From Thalassobacillus sp. CUG 92003 (GTDB lineage: Bacteria; Bacillota; Bacilli; Bacillales; Halobacillaceae): 64,000 bases of DNA. Position 1 is the stretch's first letter. The number at the start of each line of letters is the position of its first letter. The DNA lies in contig NZ_JABLSJ010000006.1 of NCBI RefSeq assembly GCF_013618635.1, positions 124,001 to 188,000 of the forward strand. Reading direction: 5' to 3'. A model generated the notes under the pieces. That model was not told the origin of the DNA. It saw nothing but the letters and a program-made list of their open reading frames with translations, and ran no database searches. The position numbers and the translations under genes are program-made. Shown here one piece after another: positions 37,388 to 45,459 of the stretch.

Positions 37388-37651
37388 TTAACGGCTTTTC
37401 ACCAATAGACTTACAGCTTCCTGAACGATTTCTTCCGTATCCTGATCCTCATTTTCTTCAGCTTCCCGCACGCATTCAACCAAGTTCGAACTGACAACGA
37501 CGCCGATGGTGCGATCGAGTGCCGTACGCGTTGCTGACAGCTGCGTGACCACATCTTTACAATCCTTTTCCTCTTCCATCATCTTAAGGATTCCGCGCAG
37601 CTGACCTTCAATCCGTTTGACTCTATTTTTCATTTGATCATTATAATCCAT
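37388..37651 (-). CDS. CsoR/CstR-family repressor (DUF156), persulfide-sensor type
   Basis: An 87-residue all-helical repressor with RIEGQLRGILKMMEE and two Cys in the family positions (KDCKDV and NLVECV). Copper-sensing CsoR proteins have His three residues before the second Cys (HXXXC), but here the residue is Asn (NLVEC), as in CstR/YrkD proteins that sense persulfide. The ATG at 37649-37651 has GGAGG eight bases upstream; an earlier in-frame start lacks it. The usual sulfurtransferase partners are not in the window. The CDF gene downstream is a possible but unusual target. Confidence 0.85.
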   Translation of the reverse strand: MDYNDQMKNRVKRIEGQLRGILKMMEEEKDCKDVVTQLSATRTALDRTIGVVVSSNLVECVREAEENEDQDTEEIVQEAVSLLVKSR

Positions 37652-37710
37652 TGATAGTTCCTCCTCACACATTCAGTTCATATTTTACCCACTACGAATA
37701 AAGCATAATA

Positions 37711-37720
37711 CCTGTACAGG
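37711..37720. promoter_or_regulatory. Candidate operator of the CstR-like repressor
   Basis: The palindrome CCTGTACAGG, flanked by ATA and CAT, overlaps the likely -10 (TATTAT) of the repressor gene, about 60 bases before its start. CsoR-family operators are palindromes of this general size. Autoregulation is inferred. Confidence 0.45.
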
Positions 37721-37778
37721 CATCCGTTTATATTAAATCTTACCAATATTAGGAGGGGGCAGCAACTAAATAGCTTAG

Positions 37779-38066
37779 TTAGCCACTTTGTTTTCTCGGT
37801 TTTAATATTGAGCGCTGCAAGAATCCCCAATTTAATTCGGTATATAGATACGTTTTCCCATCTATTTCAAAGTAACGGTCGCCTAAATAATCAACGGTAA
37901 GTCCCTGCTTTTCTAATGCATGTGTGATCGCCTGTACGTACTCACGATTGAAGGTTTTAAACCGCTGATCTAAATCAACTATTATATTGCCTTTTTTATA
38001 ACCCAACAGTCTGGTAAAACCGAAAACAATGAGCACAATAACGACGATACTGATGATTCCGTCCAT
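37779..38066 (-). CDS. Small single-helix membrane protein, unknown
   Basis: A 95-residue protein with an N-terminal membrane helix (about residues 3-22) and a cytoplasmic domain with LDQRFKTFNREYVQAITHALEKQ followed by a beta-rich end. A perfect AGGAGG lies eight bases before the ATG at 38064-38066; a longer in-frame TTG start at 38177 has no site. The family is not recognised. Confidence 0.65.
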   Translation of the reverse strand: MDGIISIVVIVLIVFGFTRLLGYKKGNIIVDLDQRFKTFNREYVQAITHALEKQGLTVDYLGDRYFEIDGKTYLYTELNWGFLQRSILKPRKQSG

Positions 38067-38382
38067 TTCAGTGGCCTCCTGCTCTTTAGTGTGCTTACCT
38101 TTACGGATAACCTTTAGAGTATGTTTCACTTTCGCTACAGCCCGTTTTATAAGCAGTCTCTCTGTTTTCTTGTTCAATTGTGGCAGTTTGGCTTTAACTT
38201 AATGGGAATTGCAAGCAACTTTATCTGGAATCCGTGCAACTAAAAGGGGAATAACCGCCTAGGAACTGAAGCGTTGTAGGGGAAGGAAAATTTAAATTCT
38301 ATATTCACAATCAGGTGGGGTTAATCGAAGTGAGTTACATGGTATTTGCACCATTTTGAGAGGACAAAAGAGTAATCAGAAA

Positions 38383-39099
38383 TCACTCGTCTTCAAAAAG
38401 CTCTCGCAAAAATGAGTCCCGATTCTCTAAAAAGTAGCGGGTAATTTGATAATGGTCCGTCATCTCATAATCGATTTCACCGATCGAATCATTATCAAAA
38501 CTTAAGATCGTCGCATCAGGATATCCTAACAAGATAGGAGAATGCGTAGCAATAATGAACTGACACTCACCCGAAACATCCAAATCACGTAAAATTCTTA
38601 AGAACGAAAGCTGCCGCTGCGGCGATAAAGCAGCCTCCGGTTCATCCAATAAATAAATAGCCCTGCCCTTGAACCGATTCGAAAAAAGAGACAAAAAAGA
38701 CTCCCCATGCGACTGCTCATGCAACGAACGCCCTCCGTAGGCATCATTGGCACCAACCGTATCGATGTGAGAAGCAAAATTAAAAAACGACTCAGCCCTC
38801 AGAAAGAAACCATTCGTCACCTTAGGAAGCCAGGAAAGCCTGATATAATCCCCAAGCGCAGCTTCAGAAGCATCAACCTCATAATAATTATTCCTGCCCC
38901 CGCCAGCCGTATTAAAATCACATTTATCAGCAATAGCCTCCAACAACGTCGATTTTCCCGAGCCATTCTCTCCAACAAAAAAGGTAACATTACTCCTTAG
39001 TTCTAATTCATGGAGACTGTTAATTGAAGGGATAGAGAAAGGATACTGCTTATACGACGGAACATGATCATGCAGCAACTTTATTCGTCTTAAAAACAC
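38383..39099 (-). CDS. P-loop ATPase of the RecF/AAA_21 type (COG3910-like)
   Basis: This 238-residue ABC-like ATPase has Walker A GENGSGKSTLLEAIADK (about residues 43-59), the signature region SHGESFLSLF and Walker B IYLLDEPEAALSPQ, followed by the switch THSPILLG. No nuclease or partner domain is present. Proteins of this size are common next to mobile elements, with a suspected role in defence or DNA repair, not proven. The second phased repeat array lies upstream, and the satellite element begins 300 bases away. Confidence 0.8.
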   Translation of the reverse strand: MFLRRIKLLHDHVPSYKQYPFSIPSINSLHELELRSNVTFFVGENGSGKSTLLEAIADKCDFNTAGGGRNNYYEVDASEAALGDYIRLSWLPKVTNGFFLRAESFFNFASHIDTVGANDAYGGRSLHEQSHGESFLSLFSNRFKGRAIYLLDEPEAALSPQRQLSFLRILRDLDVSGECQFIIATHSPILLGYPDATILSFDNDSIGEIDYEMTDHYQITRYFLENRDSFLRELFEDE

Positions 39100-39177
39100 G
39101 CGCTCACCTCAGATCTGATTTCTAAATACTTATCGTATCATATTTTGAAGCTCCTACGGATTGGGGATAGCTCAAAG

Positions 39178-39310
39178 CGATGATAAAGTTCAATGGAGCG
39201 ATGGTAATGGTTTGCGAACCGACGGTATTATGACGAGATGTGATGATATTAGGGGGGCAAATGATGATAAATGTGATTTAAACGATGGTAGTACGATATG
39301 AAGATGATCC
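39178..39310. repeat. Second array of 21-bp-period repeats, core CGATGATAA, seven units
   Basis: Cores start near 39178, 39199, 39220, 39241, 39262, 39283 and 39303, with 20- or 21-bp steps. They read CGATGATAAA, CGATGGTAAT, CGACGGTATT, TGATGATATT, TGATGATAAA, CGATGGTAGT and AGATGATCC. The core is the reverse complement of that at 28341-28740. The array lies between the P-loop ATPase gene and the tRNA-Leu terminator. Confidence 0.75.
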
Positions 39311-39354
39311 ACATTCCAAGTACACTACCATTTCTCGTTGCGTTAAACGCAAAA

Positions 39355-39387
39355 AGGACGATACCTAGCCTCGCTAGATACCGTCCT
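39355..39387 (-). terminator. Original tRNA-Leu terminator, now cut off by the element
   Basis: AGGACGATACCTAGC (39355-39369) pairs with 39373-39387 on the minus strand with two wobble pairs, followed by TTTTTGCG. It lies eight bases outside attL, where the tRNA-Leu transcript would have ended before insertion. Confidence 0.75.
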
Positions 39388-39394
39388 CATGCGT

Positions 39395-39458
39395 CTTATT
39401 AGTACCGGTGGTCGGGTTCGAACCGACACTCCCGAAGGAACACGATTTTGAGTCGTGC
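39395..39458. repeat. attL: 64-bp direct repeat containing the 3' part of tRNA-Leu
   Basis: These 64 bases are identical to 53807-53870. They cover the 3' 56 bases of tRNA-Leu(CAA) plus eight bases beyond its end. At this end the sequence diverges just before the D-arm side of the anticodon stem. This is the far junction of the integrated element. Confidence 0.95.
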
Positions 39459-39610
39459 TTGAAAACTAATATTGTTGAATGGTTATATAACCAAAGGTTT
39501 GGCTCCCTCATGTAGAACCAACTCATACGATTAATTGATAATGGTTATATTACATTGAAAATAACAACATTGTCAACGATCAATTAGGAAGCCATTGAAT
39601 AAAAAAAAAT

Positions 39611-39632
39611 GGAACCTCAATGAATGGGTTCC
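39611..39632 (-). terminator. Terminator near the left end of the element
   Basis: GGAACC (39611-39616) pairs with GGTTCC (39627-39632), followed by nine T on the minus strand. It ends the short gene at 39634-39729. Confidence 0.8.
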
Positions 39633-39633
39633 C

Positions 39634-39729
39634 TTAGTGTTTACCTTTTTGAATGTATTTAGATTTTAACAATACCTCCACCAGCTTCTCTACATTGAGG
39701 GTTCCTTGAGTCCTTACAGTGACCTTCAT
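39634..39729 (-). CDS. 31-residue micro-protein, paralogue of the one at 52555-52653
   Basis: MKVTVRTQGTLNVEKLVEVL and 11 further residues, ending before a terminator. GGAGG lies 11 bases before the ATG. The plan (short beta-strand, Gly-Thr turn, then an amphipathic helix EKLVEVLLKSK) matches the 32-residue protein near the other end of the element (PDPEKLIKAILKASK). Similar tiny genes are common in Firmicute phages and satellites; their role is unknown to me. Confidence 0.65.
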   Translation of the reverse strand: MKVTVRTQGTLNVEKLVEVLLKSKYIQKGKH

Positions 39730-39751
39730 GGTGTTTTCAATCCTCCAAGCA

Positions 39752-39958
39752 TTATTGTTCAATCGTGAACCATTTATCAATATCATACTCACCAAAGTAG
39801 TTCATAAGAGTGGCAATGTGCTCTTTGTGTATGTTTTCTCTTATATTTCTACGCAACTCCGAGACAGTTTGGGGTCTCAAACCCGTTTCCTCTGCGACCT
39901 GTGTTCCAGTAACACCGTGCTCCTTCATGATTTCTTCAAGGTTAAATTTCAACTTCAT
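39752..39958 (-). CDS. XRE-family HTH regulator, 68 residues
   Basis: A single helix-turn-helix domain: MKEHGVTGTQVAEETGLRP with the recognition helix PQTVSELRRN. It resembles short Cro-like proteins of phages and is similar in plan to the XRE protein at 55035-55244 in the neighbouring prophage. It is probably a regulator of the element. Confidence 0.8.
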   Translation of the reverse strand: MKLKFNLEEIMKEHGVTGTQVAEETGLRPQTVSELRRNIRENIHKEHIATLMNYFGEYDIDKWFTIEQ

Positions 39959-40035
39959 TCATATTACTCCCTCCAATTTTAATTGAAGTAAATATAACAC
40001 TTTAACGTCAATCCGGCAATACGTTATTTAAGAGT

Positions 40036-40063
40036 GGACTTCCCTCTATGGTGAGAGAAGCCC
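40036..40063 (-). terminator. Hairpin after the 530-residue gene
   Basis: GGACTTCCCTC (40036-40046) pairs with GAGAGAAGCCC (40053-40063) with wobble pairs on the minus strand. It is 15 bases after the stop. The U tract is weak. Confidence 0.6.
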
Positions 40064-40078
40064 TGTGTTGCACTTTTA

Positions 40079-41671
40079 TTAAAAGAAATAGGTCACCAAG
40101 TTTATTAGTGGACTGAAGAAATCATTTATTTTATCTTGTTTTTCACTATCCAATTGAAGGTAAAATGAAACCCCAGCAATAACAGTTGCAAATATTGAAA
40201 TCACTACAGTAGTTACGGTGAGGGAGATTGAAATTTTTCTCAATGAATTATTGGTTTTTATCTCCAACAACTTAGAAGTATCGTCAATTATTTTGGCAAA
40301 GTTTAGTGAGTGGTCATATGTTTTATCAACTAATTCACTCGTATTATCAACAATAAGTTCAGTTTCAGTCTCGCCATTTGAAATCCTTGGTCTTGAAGGT
40401 TCAAATTCGGTCATTTCTAAAAGTCTTTCCTTTACTCTTTCAAAGTAATTTTCTCCAATTTCATTTTTAAATCTTTTGAGGAGTTGAATATCCCGCTCCA
40501 AATCAAGCCTTATTTTTATTAATTTTTTATATTTAGGGTTCTCCTTTTTAATGGAAGAAAATGTATTGCTTTGTTGAATTGAAACTTTCTTTCCTGTTTC
40601 CAAAGCATACTCTCGCATTACCATTATAGGAAGCATTTTCTTAGTAAATTCTTCTAACATATGAACTATTTGAAAATCTAATGAGTAATACATATGCATT
40701 CTACTAATAAAAGAATTACACGTTACCTTTAATGTACTATCAATACTACGATCCACCCTGTTACCTGAAAACAAATTCCAGCACCCATCTTTGGATATAT
40801 CATACAGGAAATCATCTAATCCAACCGAATGCCAAAATCTACTCATCTTTTCTTCTTCTGTAGGCTTATATATACAAGAAGGCTGATCTAATTTGTAAAC
40901 TTCGATTCCCGGAGGTATCAAATTATTTTTTGTAAAGTACAAATCAAAATACTTACTGATCTTATTCATTGTTCTCCATTTCAGTTCCAACATTTGATCT
41001 TCAAGCATTTGATTCTTTACAATCTCAGACGGAATTTCTTGACCTCCCCAAAACTTAAAAGGTTTCTTCAAAAAAGAGTTGAATGTCCTTCTATCATCTA
41101 TATCCCTCTCAATTAATGTCTTATGTTCGTGTAAAAATTTATCTGAAGGAGATATAACAAATTGTAATATTATTGAAGATGAAGACAAGTGTGTTCCATG
41201 AATATGTACGCTTTTCACAAAATCAGACAGTGTGTCTTCTTCTCCAAATTCAATATAACCAAAATCACTCCATCGTCCACCGTGAATACTTTGTTTTACT
41301 GCATTACAAAATTCATTCAATCTACCAACCTGCCCATATTGGTGACTCATTGGATACTTCTTCATTAGTTTCTTAAGCCCTTTGTTCAATTCATCTACAT
41401 TTTCAATAGGAATATATTCAGCTACATATAGTGAAAGCAAATCCAACTCAACACCAATTGGGTTAGTGCTTGCCCACTTCCTCGTTCCCCACCCGTCAAC
41501 AATACTTCTTGCCCAACCTAACGCCTTAGGGATATATTTGGATTTTGTATTCCCATTTTCATCAATTTCAATTTTTTCAATATAGGGCAAAATAAAGTTA
41601 GTGAATTTTATATCAAACTTTTCTTTAATACTTAATCTTTTACGAGTATGTGGGTTTTTTATATCAAGCAT
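40079..41671 (-). CDS. Unknown 530-residue protein with C-terminal membrane anchor, element cargo
   Basis: A large AT-rich gene at the att end of the element, a position where satellites and prophages often carry accessory cargo. The protein is soluble for about 480 residues with no recognised motif; a helical charged stretch (about 385-420) and a Thr/Ser-rich linker precede one hydrophobic helix (about 480-507) and a 23-residue end that is again hydrophobic. It would be a tail-anchored membrane protein. ATG with GGGGG upstream, own terminator. Defence, exclusion or a host-directed effect are possible; none is shown. Confidence 0.75.
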   Translation of the reverse strand: MLDIKNPHTRKRLSIKEKFDIKFTNFILPYIEKIEIDENGNTKSKYIPKALGWARSIVDGWGTRKWASTNPIGVELDLLSLYVAEYIPIENVDELNKGLKKLMKKYPMSHQYGQVGRLNEFCNAVKQSIHGGRWSDFGYIEFGEEDTLSDFVKSVHIHGTHLSSSSIILQFVISPSDKFLHEHKTLIERDIDDRRTFNSFLKKPFKFWGGQEIPSEIVKNQMLEDQMLELKWRTMNKISKYFDLYFTKNNLIPPGIEVYKLDQPSCIYKPTEEEKMSRFWHSVGLDDFLYDISKDGCWNLFSGNRVDRSIDSTLKVTCNSFISRMHMYYSLDFQIVHMLEEFTKKMLPIMVMREYALETGKKVSIQQSNTFSSIKKENPKYKKLIKIRLDLERDIQLLKRFKNEIGENYFERVKERLLEMTEFEPSRPRISNGETETELIVDNTSELVDKTYDHSLNFAKIIDDTSKLLEIKTNNSLRKISISLTVTTVVISIFATVIAGVSFYLQLDSEKQDKINDFFSPLINLVTYFF

Positions 41672-41743
41672 TCTATTCCCCCAAATTCTTCCTTTGTTGA
41701 AATTGTATCTTATTACCTAGGTTCTTGCCACAAAAAAAAAAAT

Positions 41744-41763
41744 GACTCCAAATAAATGGAGTC
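41744..41763 (-). terminator. Terminator of the 67-residue gene
   Basis: GACTCCA (41744-41750) pairs with TGGAGTC (41757-41763), followed by a long T run on the minus strand. Confidence 0.88.
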
Positions 41764-41769
41764 TTGGTA

Positions 41770-41973
41770 TTAATTTAAAAACATTTTCAAATGTTTATCG
41801 AATACAAGGGTGTCTTCTACAACCTTATATTGTGACGTGAACCATTGCCCATTCACGTGAAAAACTTTGAGAATCACCTTTTTATCTGTGGCTTTCATCA
41901 CAATAAAATCCCGTACTTCTTCGTGTTTCATTATATCTTGTTGCAATGCTTGTTTTACCTTTGATTTCTTCAT
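41770..41973 (-). CDS. Small protein, unknown, element-encoded
   Basis: A 67-residue basic protein: a helical Lys/Gln-rich start (KKSKVKQALQQDIMKHEE) and a beta-rich body (FIVMKATDKKVILKVFHVNG). GGAG sites precede the ATG. It lies alone between two terminators, after the tape measure gene. The family is not recognised. Confidence 0.65.
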   Translation of the reverse strand: MKKSKVKQALQQDIMKHEEVRDFIVMKATDKKVILKVFHVNGQWFTSQYKVVEDTLVFDKHLKMFLN

Positions 41974-42003
41974 GCTTCACTCCACTCCTTTTTAAAATAA
42001 AGA

Positions 42004-42020
42004 GAGCCACATTGTGACTC
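42004..42020 (-). terminator. Terminator of the tape measure gene
   Basis: GAGCCAC (42004-42010) pairs with GTGACTC (42014-42020) with one wobble on the minus strand, followed by TCTTTATTTT. Confidence 0.8.
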
Positions 42021-42029
42021 CCCTGTTAT

Positions 42030-44669
42030 TTACCTTCCTCCCCATCGGTTTGTTCGTTTTTGCTTGGCAAGCAATTTCCTAGCAATGCGGTCAATATCTG
42101 CTTCCTCACGTACAACAAACGCTCCTTCTGCAAAGTGAAAGTTCTGCTCAACCTTGCCTTCACCCTGTTCCTTCATAGACTCCATGTTGTCAGCAACCGC
42201 ACTTGCAAATGGTTTCATATAACGCTTGTGTTGGATTGGAAGGACGGCTTCCGCTCCAGCTTCACCAACACCTTGACCACCACCAAGAACAGACGCACCG
42301 TTGAAAATGGCTCCCTTTGCGTTCCAATTCACATTGAAGTCAGGGTAAGGAATTCCCATGATTCCCTTCTTCTTAGTTACGCTAATACTCGGTAATTTTG
42401 GCTTAGGAATCTTGATCTTCATGAGATTAAAGGCATTTTTGATCTTGTCGATAATCCCCAACACTGTCTTTTTAGCAGATTCAATTGGTGAGGTGATTGC
42501 TTTCTTAATACCGTTCCACACGGTTGAAGCCGTGGATTTGATACCATTGAAGATAGTCCTAATAGTTGATTTCATTGTGTTAAACGTTGTCTTGATACCA
42601 TTCCACAAGGAACTTGCAACTTTTGTGACCGTGCTTTTTATTCCATTCCAAACACTTGAAGCGGTTGACTTAATGCCATTGAAGATATTGGATACACCGG
42701 ACTTCATGGAGTTGAAAATTCCTTTTGTTGTATTCCACAAGGCTTTAATGGAATTAATGACACCATTTTTCAGTTTAGAGACAATGACTTTAATCAATGC
42801 CCACATATTATCCATGAGAGAAACAACTTTGTCTTTCCCGTAACTGAAAGCAAGCCTGATTGAATCCCATTTTCCTTTAATAAGTTTTACAATTGTTTTG
42901 ACAAAGTTGACTACAAGTTTTCGGATTGCTCCCACAAAACTCAAGTTCATGAGGTTCCAAACAAACTTGATTGCTCCTCCAAACAATTGTTTAATACCTT
43001 CCCACATTTTTGAAAAGTCACCTGTGAAAAGACCTGCAAATGTTTTTATGAGTCCCATGATTATATTGAGTGCCCCGTCAATTACGCCTTTGATTGAATT
43101 CCAAATATATTTAACAATAGCCAATGTTGCCTTCAAAGCAATGTTCACAATTGGAGAGATAGCGTTCCAAACATTCTTTATTGCTTGGAGGATACTTTCA
43201 CCGTTCTCCTTCCAAAATTGCTTTATTTGAGCAAGTTTTTCACGTAAGAACGTGACAATTGTGTTTATTGCTTGAACAATCAATTCTTTCGCTTGTGTGA
43301 ATGTTCTGTTTACAATCTCCCTGAATGGTTCAATCTTTGCATAAGCAATTGCTAAACCTGCGACAAGTAAAGCGATACCTGCAACAATTGCTAATACAGG
43401 AGCACTCACCATTCCAAACACTGTAACCAATGCTCCTACACCTTGAGCAATAAAACCAATGAACATTAATAATGGAGGTAACATTGCGGTTAGTCCTGCA
43501 AGAATAGTTATTGCAGTCTTTGTTGAGGGGGATAATGCGTTGAATTTGTTTGTGAGGGAAGTGATTCCGTCTGTAATCTTGCGTATGGCAGGAGTCAATA
43601 CGTCTGAAATAGATATTGCAGACTCGCTCAATGCGCTTCCTAATTTCTTGAAGGCTCCATGAGCATTGTCGCTCATGACTTTTGCCATTTCACTGGTTTG
43701 ACCTTTTGATTTCTTTAACTCTCCCGTGTAATTACTCATTTTCTCTGAACCCTGATCAAGTAGTACCTGCCATCCCGACATAGCTTCTTGACCAAACATT
43801 GTTGCAAGAGTCTGTGCCTTTTGCTTATCGGTCATGCCTTTGGTTCCCTGTTCAATACTCTTGAGAACTTCAGGCATTGATTTCATATTGCCTTGTGCGT
43901 CAAAAACACTGATACTTAACTTATCCATAAGTGACCTTGCTTCTTTACTTGGATTTGCTAACTTGGTTAGTCCACCACGTAAGGCAGTTCCAGCTTGTGA
44001 GCCTTGAATACCAGCGTCAGACATTTTACCAATAGCTGAAGCCGTTTCCTCAATGCTCCAACCCATACCTGAAGCAACGGGAGCAACATACTTCATTGCG
44101 TCCCCTAACTGGCTCATGTCTGTGTTTGCCGTAGCCGTTGTTTTAGCAAGCACGTCTGCCATTTTTCCTGCCTTGTTTGCTTCAATGCCAAATCCACTCA
44201 TAATATTTGAAGCAATATCTGCCGTTGTAGCTAGGTCAGTGTTACTTGCAGTTGCAAGGTTCAATACACTAGGAAGACCACTCATGATCTCCTGTGTGCT
44301 CCAACCTGCTCTCCCCAACATCTCCATACCTGTACTTGCCTCCTTTGCAGAAAACATTGTGGTTGATCCTAAATCCCTTGCAAGAGACCTCATGGAATCG
44401 AACTCTTTTCCAGTTGCTCCCGTGACCGCTGCCACATTAGACATTTGTTTGTCAAATGTCGCTCCTATGGTTACGGCAGTAACACCAATCCCCATAAGTG
44501 GAGCAGTAATTGAAGCAGTCATGGCTTTTCCTGCACTAGACATTGACTTTCCCATTTTGCCAAAGGTTTTTCCGGCACCTTGTATGTCCTTGTCAACTTT
44601 TTTCATTCCACGGGTAAAGTCTGATATATCAGCGCCAACAGACACCATTAATTCCGATAAACTCGCCAT
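42030..44669 (-). CDS. Phage tail tape measure protein
   Basis: A protein of about 879 residues with the TP901-type core near the N-terminus (MSSAGKAMTASITAPLMGIG; ATTADIASNIMSGFGIEANKA; SAIGKMSDAGIQGSQAGTAL), two hydrophobic segments (about 385-455) and tandem Trp/Asn-containing repeats (WNGIKSTV, IFNGIKSTASSVWNG). GGAAGG lies eight bases before the ATG at 44667-44669. Tape measure proteins set tail length. By the usual rule of about 0.15 nm per residue this one would fit a tail near 130 nm. No tube, terminator, baseplate or fibre gene accompanies it in the element. Confidence 0.93.
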   Translation of the reverse strand: MASLSELMVSVGADISDFTRGMKKVDKDIQGAGKTFGKMGKSMSSAGKAMTASITAPLMGIGVTAVTIGATFDKQMSNVAAVTGATGKEFDSMRSLARDLGSTTMFSAKEASTGMEMLGRAGWSTQEIMSGLPSVLNLATASNTDLATTADIASNIMSGFGIEANKAGKMADVLAKTTATANTDMSQLGDAMKYVAPVASGMGWSIEETASAIGKMSDAGIQGSQAGTALRGGLTKLANPSKEARSLMDKLSISVFDAQGNMKSMPEVLKSIEQGTKGMTDKQKAQTLATMFGQEAMSGWQVLLDQGSEKMSNYTGELKKSKGQTSEMAKVMSDNAHGAFKKLGSALSESAISISDVLTPAIRKITDGITSLTNKFNALSPSTKTAITILAGLTAMLPPLLMFIGFIAQGVGALVTVFGMVSAPVLAIVAGIALLVAGLAIAYAKIEPFREIVNRTFTQAKELIVQAINTIVTFLREKLAQIKQFWKENGESILQAIKNVWNAISPIVNIALKATLAIVKYIWNSIKGVIDGALNIIMGLIKTFAGLFTGDFSKMWEGIKQLFGGAIKFVWNLMNLSFVGAIRKLVVNFVKTIVKLIKGKWDSIRLAFSYGKDKVVSLMDNMWALIKVIVSKLKNGVINSIKALWNTTKGIFNSMKSGVSNIFNGIKSTASSVWNGIKSTVTKVASSLWNGIKTTFNTMKSTIRTIFNGIKSTASTVWNGIKKAITSPIESAKKTVLGIIDKIKNAFNLMKIKIPKPKLPSISVTKKKGIMGIPYPDFNVNWNAKGAIFNGASVLGGGQGVGEAGAEAVLPIQHKRYMKPFASAVADNMESMKEQGEGKVEQNFHFAEGAFVVREEADIDRIARKLLAKQKRTNRWGGR

Positions 44670-44705
44670 TGTTTCCACCTTCCTTTTTATTTAATACAAA
44701 AAAAA

Positions 44706-44728
44706 GAGTCCTCATAATTGAAGGACTC
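44706..44728 (-). terminator. Hairpin between the 161-residue gene and the tape measure gene
   Basis: GAGTCCT (44706-44712) pairs with AGGACTC (44722-44728), with eight T following on the minus strand. It covers the last codons of the upstream gene and leaves under 40 bases before the tape measure start, so it may work as an attenuator in front of that gene. Confidence 0.75.
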
Positions 44729-45197
44729 GTTCATAATTATCTCGACAGTATCTTAAAAACTTTTCTGTAGTTCCTTGCTTACACTTGATATATTGAGGAA
44801 TCATGGAAACAAAATAACCCATTTCGTAATATTGAAATGCTCTTGAGCACACATACCGAAACAAATAGTCATCTGAACGTATCCACTTGTTTGTTATATC
44901 TTCCTCAATTTTTTCAGCTTCCTTGAACTCTTTCTTCAGGTCTTCTGCAAGTTCTCCAACCGTCACTCCTTCTAACTCCTCATACGTCCTATACAAAATG
45001 GCTCTTTGATTCATATTGTCATTAAGATCGAATGAGTAAAGGTCATTGTTATCACGATCAATAAATTGAATGTCAATCGTGTAACTATTTTTGGGGTTAT
45101 TTACGGACTTAAACAATTCAATCTCCAAGGTATGAAACGTGCAATCCAAAACAAGAAGATTTTTATTTTTAATGAGAATCACTCTCCATGACTTCAA
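44712..45197 (-). CDS. Unknown 161-residue protein upstream of the tape measure gene
   Basis: The protein is beta-rich at first, then helical (VTVGELAEDLKKEFKEAEKIEED). It starts with TTG inside the last 29 bases of the preceding gene, with only AAGGA touching the start, so expression probably depends on coupling. Its position, just before the tape measure gene, is where phages place tail-assembly chaperones, but the sequence does not look like gpG or gpGT. Confidence 0.6.
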   Translation of the reverse strand: MKSWRVILIKNKNLLVLDCTFHTLEIELFKSVNNPKNSYTIDIQFIDRDNNDLYSFDLNDNMNQRAILYRTYEELEGVTVGELAEDLKKEFKEAEKIEEDITNKWIRSDDYLFRYVCSRAFQYYEMGYFVSMIPQYIKCKQGTTEKFLRYCRDNYERVLQL

Positions 45198-45459
45198 TCC
45201 TTACTTGTGCACTCCAAGGGTTCTTGTTACGGAATTTGAATGAGAAACACTTCTTTATTTGAACGGGTTCCCTGAACACAAGCGTTTGCCTTGAAGCGTT
45301 CATATTACTGAAATATTGCTTGTCAATGAATAAGGTGTGACTCTGAGTCGTACAAGATTCATCCACAATTCTCATAGATTCAGCCTTACATGGTGAATCA
45401 AGTTCAAACACGTGAATATCGTCCGAAAATGGTTCAACCGTGGTCATGAAATGTCTCAT
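45169..45459 (-). CDS. Unknown 96-residue protein, possible structural or assembly role
   Basis: A mostly beta protein (TLFIDKQYFSN, FREPVQIKKCFSFKFRNKNP). AAAGGAG lies six bases before the ATG. It overlaps the next gene by 29 bases. The offset to the next frame is +1, unlike the -1 programmed shift of tail chaperone genes. The family is not recognised. Confidence 0.6.
   Translation of the reverse strand: MRHFMTTVEPFSDDIHVFELDSPCKAESMRIVDESCTTQSHTLFIDKQYFSNMNASRQTLVFREPVQIKKCFSFKFRNKNPWSAQVRIEVMESDSH

Noticed and set aside
44712-45459. Programmed -1 frameshift fusing the 96- and 161-residue genes as tail chaperones
   Set aside because: The second frame lies at +1, no slippery heptamer is seen before the stop, and the sequences do not resemble tail chaperones.
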